Of a stretch of 64,000 bases of DNA, positions 58,894 to 64,000 are shown piece by piece (position 1 is the stretch's first letter; each line of letters opens with the position of its first letter). The notes under the pieces were generated by a model. It saw only the letters and a program-made list of their open reading frames with translations, made no database searches and was not told the DNA's origin. The stretch is from Bradyrhizobium campsiandrae (lineage in GTDB: Bacteria > Pseudomonadota > Alphaproteobacteria > Rhizobiales > Xanthobacteraceae). Both the position numbers and the translations under genes were made by a program. The stretch lies in the NCBI RefSeq assembly GCF_014529705.1, contig NZ_JAANIH010000011.1, positions 62,001 through 126,000 of the forward strand, read 5' to 3'.

Positions 58894-58919
58894 GGAACAT
58901 CCGGCAATCCCACGGCGTT
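58894..58919 (+). promoter_or_regulatory. EcfG (general stress) type promoter, perfect match
   Basis: GGAAC (58894-58898), 17 bases, CGTT (58916-58919), 25 bases before the next ATG. Confidence 0.65.
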
Positions 58920-58944
58920 GCTCGCTCCAAACAGGGAGTGGTCC

Positions 58945-59634
58945 ATGCGCGCCTCGACAGCTTATTTCGTCGGCGCCGGAACGATCGTTGCCGCCATCGC
59001 CATTGGTCTCGGCGGCGGCATCGTGGCCGGCAACATCATGAATCCGATCGCGCCCAAGCAGGGGCCTGACAGCAGCAAGGTGGCGCAACGCGCTGGGGCT
59101 GCCGCGCCGGCGACAACGAATGCGCCGTCGGAGCGCGTGCAATATGTCACGGGATCACAGGCGTTCGGCGCGATGATCGCCGCGCCGGCTCAGGCGCAGG
59201 GCGAGGTCAAGCCGGAAGCGCAGCCTGAAGCGCCGGCCAGTCAGTCCAATGCCGGACCGCCGGCACCGCCGTCTGCGCAGACTGCGGCAGTCGAGCCGCC
59301 CAAGCCCGCGCCGTCGTCTTCACCAGCGACCAAGCCCGTGGAGCAACAGGTTTCCACGGAGCCGGCCTCCTCTCCTGACAATGCTTATGCCAAGGCCAGG
59401 GATTCTGACCTGAAGCGCGCCGCGTCCGAGCGGCGGAGGGCGGAGCGGCACGAGCGATGGGCCGAGCGCCGCCGTTATGATCCGCGCGATGCACGCGGTG
59501 GCCGCGATCAGACCAATTGGGATGACGTCGCGCGCAGCATCCGCGAGGATTCCAGCGCGCGCGACTATGCCAGCCGGCCACGCGGCGCCTTCCCGCAAAT
59601 CCGGTTGTTTGGTCCCGACGACGAGGATGACTAG
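58945..59634 (+). CDS. membrane-anchored Pro/Ala-rich protein with basic C-terminus
   Basis: A 229-residue protein with an N-terminal membrane helix (AYFVGAGTIVAAIAIGLGGGIVAGNIM, residues 5-31), a long disordered Ala/Pro/Gln region, a strongly basic segment near 160-185 (KRAASERRRAERHERWAERRRYD) and an acidic last stretch (GPDDEDD). AGGGAG precedes the ATG. The layout suggests a bitopic envelope protein, perhaps touching peptidoglycan or polysaccharide through its basic part. It has a perfect EcfG promoter. No homologous domain recognised. Confidence 0.68.
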   Translation: MRASTAYFVGAGTIVAAIAIGLGGGIVAGNIMNPIAPKQGPDSSKVAQRAGAAAPATTNAPSERVQYVTGSQAFGAMIAAPAQAQGEVKPEAQPEAPASQSNAGPPAPPSAQTAAVEPPKPAPSSSPATKPVEQQVSTEPASSPDNAYAKARDSDLKRAASERRRAERHERWAERRRYDPRDARGGRDQTNWDDVARSIREDSSARDYASRPRGAFPQIRLFGPDDEDD

Positions 59635-59647
59635 CCTCTTGTTCTGG

Positions 59648-59664
59648 CGCGTCTTCTTGACGCG
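59648..59664 (+). terminator. short hairpin after the membrane-anchored protein gene
   Basis: CGCGTC-TTCTT-GACGCG, perfect 6-base stem 13 bases after the stop. No T-run; weak. Confidence 0.35.
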
Positions 59665-59824
59665 AACCGGGATGCACTTGGCTTGAAGGCGCTCTCGCGC
59701 CTGACACCGCCGCGCACGCGATCGTGAGCGGCGGTTCGTTCAGCGGCGGCACTTGCCTCAATTTTCAACTTCCGGATGATCGCCGTGCGAGTCATGATTG
59801 ACGCAGCCAGCCAGAGGCCGCGTC

Positions 59825-61567
59825 ATGGGAGTAGCGCTGCTAGCTTGGGGACGCTTCTTTGGTCCGCACGGCGAGCGCGTGACCGTGCCTGCACCGGTCG
59901 ATGGGCGCGGTGCCCCCTGGTTGCTCGACTTTCTTGCCAGCCATGCCCGCGCCTTGCGCAATGTCGGCTTTACCGCGATCCAGCTGCCGCCGACGTCGAA
60001 GGCGCAAGGCGGTGCAGGGCCGGGCTGCGACGGCTATGGCGTGTTCGATCCCCGCGACATCGGCAGCAAGAACCAGCAAGGTTCGATCGCCACGCGCTAC
60101 GGCACCAAGGAATCACTGACGCGCCTGGTCGCAGTCGCGCATGCCTGCGACATCGACGTCTATCTCGATCTCGTGCTGCATCAGCGCAGCGGCGAGAATG
60201 GCGGACCCGGCGTGTTTCGCTATCTCGGCGCGGACGGGCAGACGCTGAACGGACGGCATACCACCTCGCCGTCATGGTTTCGCGGCGTGCCACCGGACGA
60301 TCTGCCCGACGATGACGTGCCGAGTCCGCCCAACGATTTTCCGTTCGGCCGCGAACTATCCTATCAGCGCTGCCGGCCGCCGCGCGTCACGATCGAAGAT
60401 GCGCTCGACTTCGGCGAATGGGTGTTCCGCACCACCGGCGCGGACGGTGCGCGCTTTGACGATGTCAAGGGCACCTGGGCGCCGTTCGTGCGCGAGTTCA
60501 TGACCCATGGCGTGATGGCCTCGAAATTCTTCTACTCGGAGTATTTCGACGGCAACCGCGCCGTCCTCAACGGTTGGGCGACGCAACCGCCGCTCAGCGG
60601 CCGGTCGCTCGTTGCCGACTTCCCGATGCACTGGGCGCTGCAAGCCGCCTGCGATGGTGGCAACGCGCGCGTGCTGGACGGTGCCGGCTATACCAGTTGG
60701 CGCCCGGATCTCACTTGCACCTTCGTCGACAATCCAGATACCGACACCTCGCCGGGCCAGCAAGTCATCAGCAACAAGCTGCTCGCCTATGCCTTCCTGC
60801 TGTCGATCGAAGGCTACCCCTTCGTCTACGGCAAGGACTACTTCCCGCCCCGCGTCTGGCCCGGCGCCTACGGTTTGAAGCCGTGGATCGACAATCTGAT
60901 CTGGATCCACGAACATCTGGCGAACGGGCCGACCAGCGGCCGCTTTCTGGATGACAAGGTCATCGTGCTCAACAGGACCGGTGCGCCTGGCCTGCTCACT
61001 GCGCTCAACTTCGACACCATCAACGCGCGCACCATCAGCTGCCAGACCGCGTTCGGCGCCTTTGTGCGGCTGCACGACTACACCGGCCATCATCACGATA
61101 TCTCGACCGACGAAAACGGCGTCGCCACCTTCACGATTCCGAGCAACGCCTTCAGCAAAGGACAGAGCTATCTCTGCTTCTCGCGCGCGGGCCTCAATCT
61201 CGCGTCGATCCGGCCTCCGCGTCACACCACCCAGACGATCTTCGGTGCAGCGGATCTCGATACGCTGCCGGCCACCAATGCTGAAGCCGAGACGGCGCGG
61301 ATCTGGGTGGCGCAGGGGAGCAAGATCGCCCTGAACGTCAGCCTCGACCGCCACGGCGTTTCGGCAGATGGCTCGCTCAAGGTGACCGTCACCGACGCAC
61401 AAGGGCACAGCGTGGTCGAGGCGGTGTGCAGCGGCGATCATGTCAGCGCGGACGCGATCGCCGCTGCGGGCGGCGAACATCATATTCGCGTGGCGGGCCG
61501 GCAATTGCCGGCCCATGGCGCGGCGTTTTCGATCGACATTACCTACCTTGCTCCGCAAATCATTTGA
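59825..61567 (+). CDS. GH13 alpha-amylase-fold protein with altered catalytic regions
   Basis: A 580-residue protein with the order of GH13 motifs but changes in them. Region II GARFDDVKG keeps the nucleophile Asp212, region III FFYSEYFD keeps the acid/base Glu239, and region IV reads FVDNPDTDT, keeping Asp305 but with Pro instead of the His of NHD. Region I reads DLVLHQ (115-120) instead of DVVxNH. The three carboxylates suggest it can still cleave or transfer glucans, but sugar-binding His residues are lost. It has a C-terminal beta domain and no signal peptide. The ATG used has AGAGG ten bases upstream. Genes 61577 and 62047 follow without gaps. Confidence 0.85.
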   Translation: MGVALLAWGRFFGPHGERVTVPAPVDGRGAPWLLDFLASHARALRNVGFTAIQLPPTSKAQGGAGPGCDGYGVFDPRDIGSKNQQGSIATRYGTKESLTRLVAVAHACDIDVYLDLVLHQRSGENGGPGVFRYLGADGQTLNGRHTTSPSWFRGVPPDDLPDDDVPSPPNDFPFGRELSYQRCRPPRVTIEDALDFGEWVFRTTGADGARFDDVKGTWAPFVREFMTHGVMASKFFYSEYFDGNRAVLNGWATQPPLSGRSLVADFPMHWALQAACDGGNARVLDGAGYTSWRPDLTCTFVDNPDTDTSPGQQVISNKLLAYAFLLSIEGYPFVYGKDYFPPRVWPGAYGLKPWIDNLIWIHEHLANGPTSGRFLDDKVIVLNRTGAPGLLTALNFDTINARTISCQTAFGAFVRLHDYTGHHHDISTDENGVATFTIPSNAFSKGQSYLCFSRAGLNLASIRPPRHTTQTIFGAADLDTLPATNAEAETARIWVAQGSKIALNVSLDRHGVSADGSLKVTVTDAQGHSVVEAVCSGDHVSADAIAAAGGEHHIRVAGRQLPAHGAAFSIDITYLAPQII

Positions 61568-61576
61568 GAGGGTCTC

Positions 61577-62044
61577 ATGTCGCTGCATCTGTTGTGGACG
61601 TCCGCCGACAGCCTGATCGTCGCCTTTGCGCTGTCCTTCGCTTTGACGTGGCGACACGCATTGCCGCTCGCGTTGGCATTTGGCCTCTGCGACGGGGTCG
61701 GATCTGCACTTGGCGTCAGCCTGCCGCTGGCTGACGGACTTGCCGCCATGCTGCTGATGGTGTCCGGCGCGGCGCTTCTCGTTCGCCTGCCCGTCGCGGC
61801 ACGTCTGCTGAATACGCCTGGATGGCTCTACGTGTTGCCGCCCCTGCTGGCGATCGACAATGCCGTGTTGCGCGCGCCCGATGCGCCCCTGCTCGCGGCG
61901 CTGTCGAGCGCGACGATGGCCGGCCTCGGCTTTGCGTGTGGCGCGGTCGTGTTGAATTGGTGGCGTCGGGACTTGCGCGACGCACGACCGCTTGCTGGCA
62001 TTTCCCTGATCGCGGCCGGTAGCCTGCTCGCCTGGGGAGCCTGA
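61577..62044 (+). CDS. small membrane protein of the amylase cassette
   Basis: A 155-residue protein with five to six hydrophobic segments. The opening TSADSLIVAFALSFALTWRH and GLCDGVGSALG recall MntP/LysE-like small exporters with membrane Asp residues (SADSL, LCDGV, IDNAV), so a metal or small-ion transporter fold is possible; I cannot name the family with certainty. GAGAGGG lies upstream of the ATG, nine bases after the amylase stop; the beta-propeller gene starts two bases after its own stop. Clearly the middle gene of one operon. Confidence 0.7.
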   Translation: MSLHLLWTSADSLIVAFALSFALTWRHALPLALAFGLCDGVGSALGVSLPLADGLAAMLLMVSGAALLVRLPVAARLLNTPGWLYVLPPLLAIDNAVLRAPDAPLLAALSSATMAGLGFACGAVVLNWWRRDLRDARPLAGISLIAAGSLLAWGA

Positions 62045-62046
62045 TC

Positions 62047-63939
62047 ATGGTCGCCTCCGTCACCACCCGCAGCTACGACCTCGCCAGATCAGGCGCGAAC
62101 AATGCCGAGACGGCGCTGACCGCAACCGCCGTCCGGACCAGGGGGATCGTCAAACTCTTTAGCATTCCCATTCCCGACGATCCCCGGCTCGAGGCACAGC
62201 CGCTGGCGGTCGGTGGCGTGCACACCGCCGATGGCAAGAGCCGCGACCTGATCTTCCAAGCCACCATGGGCAATTGGGTCTATGCGTTCGATGCAGCGAC
62301 CGGCGAAAAGATCTGGGCGACAAATCTCGGCCGTCCGATCGTCGGAACGCCAGCCATCGACGGCCACATGACCAACGTCAGCTGGGGTATCCTCTCGACG
62401 CCCGTGATCGACGAGGCCGCCGGCATTCTCTACGCCTGCGCCTGGATCAGCGACGACGGCAGCGTGGCCAGGGCCCAGCATTTTCTCGCCGCCTTGCGGA
62501 TCGGCGACGGCTCGAAGGTGCACGAGCTGCTCAATCTAGAGGGCGCGGTCTACACTCCGCCGGGCGGCTTGCCCGTGCAGAAATTCGTCTCGATCCAGCG
62601 CAAGCAACGCAGCGCCCTGACGCTGACGCAGAACCACGTGCTGATTCCGTTCGGTACGGTCAGGGAAACTTCAGCGGCGGCGCGAGGCTGGCTGATCGCG
62701 GTCGACGTTCATGCCTGGCATCTTGCGGCCGCCTGGTGCTCCACCGTGACCCGCTCGGGCGGAGGGTTGTGGCAGAGCGGGGCCGGCCCCGCCATTGCTC
62801 CCGACGGTTCGATCTATCTCATCACCGGCAACGGCGCGTTCTCGCCGCAGCAGGGCGATTTCGGCGAGAGCGTGGTGCGGCTCGCTCTGCACACCGGCCC
62901 CCACGCGCATTTCGAGGTGCTGTCCTGGTGGTCACCGTGGACGGACGCCAACCGCGTCGGCGCGGCCGCCGCCGCGGCGATCGACGACGACAATGATGAC
63001 GACGCGCACGCGTTGCCGTCGAACGTTTCGCTGACCGCCGTGATCGGCCATGCCAAGCGAATGGGAATGGCGCTGACGCCGCTTCATGCGCGCGAGACGG
63101 CGCATGTCGCGGTGACCTCAGGGCCCGACGTCATGGATGCGCAGATCGCGCCCGATGTGGCGCGACATTTGGCGGTGATGAAGGAATCGGCGTGGAGCGA
63201 CCAGGATTTCGGGTCGGGCGGTCCGGTCTACGTCGCCTCGGCCCATGCAGTGCTTGCCGCGGGCAAGGACGGCATTCTCTACACCGGCAATGCCGCGGCG
63301 CTCGGCGACACGCAACCGGGCGATCTTCAGGCCGGACACTTCGCCACCAATTACGCCAAGCTCAAGATGCCGCCGATCCTCTATACATATTTCGATCCCA
63401 CCGTGCCGCCGGCGCCGGCATCGCCGACGCAATTGAACCTGTTTCCGGGCGGCGCGACGCGGCATCTGCACGGAACGCCGCTGCTGTTCTCGTCCGCCAC
63501 TCACGGAGTGATGCACATTGTCGGCGGCGAAAACAGCGCGCTGCGGGCCTGGTCGATCGCCGCCGACGGGACCTCGACCTATCTTGCCGGATCGAATGAG
63601 ATCGCCTCGCCGCAATCGCCGCGGCCGTCCGGCGGCATGCCGGGCTGGAGCGTCACGCTCGCGGCCAACAACGGCGCGGACGGCATCATCGTCGCGATGG
63701 TGCCCTACAAGGACAGCAACATGATGCTGAGCCCGGGCCGCTTCCTGGTCTACGACGCGCAGAATTTCGCCACCAATCCTGATGGCTCGAAGCGGCTCCA
63801 GGTGATCTGGGACAGCGAGAACTGGGGCCCGGAACACGCTTTCATGCATCCCAAGTTCAACCGCCCGATCGTCTGGAAGGGCCGGATCTATCGCCCGACC
63901 TATAACGGGCAGCTCGACGTCTATGGGCTGACGAATTAG
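62047..63939 (+). CDS. PQQ-type beta-propeller protein of the amylase cassette
   Basis: A 630-residue beta-propeller of the PQQ-repeat type. Blades show the pattern RDLIFQATMGNWVYAFDAATGEKIWATNLG, SWGILSTPVIDEAAGILYAC and APDGSIYLITGNG. The opening RSGANNAETALT is typical of a group of bacterial and fungal propellers. No signal peptide, no heme-binding CxxCH and no clear PQQ-dehydrogenase Asp/Cys pair are visible, so it is probably a binding or scaffold protein rather than a dehydrogenase. An acidic loop (DDDNDDDAH) lies in the middle. It is the last gene of the cassette and starts two bases after the membrane protein. Confidence 0.78.
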   Translation: MVASVTTRSYDLARSGANNAETALTATAVRTRGIVKLFSIPIPDDPRLEAQPLAVGGVHTADGKSRDLIFQATMGNWVYAFDAATGEKIWATNLGRPIVGTPAIDGHMTNVSWGILSTPVIDEAAGILYACAWISDDGSVARAQHFLAALRIGDGSKVHELLNLEGAVYTPPGGLPVQKFVSIQRKQRSALTLTQNHVLIPFGTVRETSAAARGWLIAVDVHAWHLAAAWCSTVTRSGGGLWQSGAGPAIAPDGSIYLITGNGAFSPQQGDFGESVVRLALHTGPHAHFEVLSWWSPWTDANRVGAAAAAAIDDDNDDDAHALPSNVSLTAVIGHAKRMGMALTPLHARETAHVAVTSGPDVMDAQIAPDVARHLAVMKESAWSDQDFGSGGPVYVASAHAVLAAGKDGILYTGNAAALGDTQPGDLQAGHFATNYAKLKMPPILYTYFDPTVPPAPASPTQLNLFPGGATRHLHGTPLLFSSATHGVMHIVGGENSALRAWSIAADGTSTYLAGSNEIASPQSPRPSGGMPGWSVTLAANNGADGIIVAMVPYKDSNMMLSPGRFLVYDAQNFATNPDGSKRLQVIWDSENWGPEHAFMHPKFNRPIVWKGRIYRPTYNGQLDVYGLTN

Positions 63940-63967
63940 CGGCTGCTCCGTCCGCGCGCTCGAAATC

Positions 63968-64000
63968 GTAGGGTGGGCAAAGGCGCCCTTGCGCCGTGCC
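63968..64000. repeat. start of a GTAGGGTGGGCAAAGG-type intergenic repeat, cut by the window edge
   Basis: The window ends in GTAGGGTGGGCAAAGGCG ... GCGCCGTGCC. It resembles a frequent Bradyrhizobium intergenic repeat. Only the first 33 bases are visible. Confidence 0.5.

Overview
The window looks like a piece of chromosome from a Bradyrhizobium-type alphaproteobacterium (Nitrobacteraceae). This is inferred from high-GC coding with strong codon bias, the gene families present (TrcR/DUF1013, NdvA-like glucan exporter, TAXI-TRAP, malonate decarboxylase with MadLM), and several families of palindromic intergenic repeats that resemble those of Bradyrhizobium. No rRNA, tRNA, CRISPR array, phage or insertion sequence was seen. 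About 62 protein genes are packed on both strands. No stretch longer than about 400 bases lacks a gene.

Layout. 0-4 kb: a malonate-use locus. mdcA and mdcC (running off the left edge) are divergent from madL-madM and a GntR/FCD regulator, with two overlapping back-to-back promoters and repeated TGTATRCG sites between them. 4-12 kb: a LuxR-type regulator, a hybrid histidine kinase with a perfect EcfG-type promoter, a nitrobindin-like protein, a RibD-C reductase, an amine oxidase, a His/Gly-rich secreted protein, an isochorismatase-like hydrolase and a DUF3088 thioredoxin-like protein. 12-22 kb: a long-chain acyl-CoA ligase and an oleate hydratase lacking the usual catalytic Glu, then a TPR protein, aldo/keto reductase, hotdog thioesterase, CoA-type Nudix hydrolase and several secreted proteins. 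22.5-27 kb: TAXI-TRAP solute receptor, fused permease, DUF1850 protein and an SDR. 27-36 kb: a 7-TM protein, a CPA1 antiporter, two tandem TPR/LprI paralogues, prpE, a lipoprotein, and ompW with an FNR/FixK-type box. 35-45 kb: trcR divergent from ispH-thrB-rnhA, a large autotransporter, a peroxiredoxin and fadD. 45-52.5 kb: a DD-carboxypeptidase with a long Ala/Lys/Pro tail, NdvA-like ABC exporter, hisE, a DedA-type protein and aspA. 52.8-57.6 kb: two nitronate-monooxygenase-like paralogues around a thioesterase and an acyl-CoA ligase. 57.7-59.6 kb: small envelope-type proteins under apparent CtrA and EcfG control. 59.8-63.9 kb: a tight three-gene cassette of an atypical GH13 protein, a small membrane protein and a PQQ-type beta-propeller.

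How the genes fit together. The window is rich in acyl-CoA chemistry: four AMP-forming acyl-CoA ligases, two thioesterases, oleate hydratase, malonate decarboxylase and a CoA-type Nudix hydrolase. Envelope functions form a second theme (OmpW, autotransporter, DacF-like enzyme, NdvA, a lysozyme-like secreted protein). Readable promoter motifs point to three global circuits: EcfG general stress response (two perfect and two near matches), FixK/FNR oxygen control (ompW) and CtrA cell-cycle control (one perfect site). The least explained unit is the GH13/membrane/propeller cassette at the right end.
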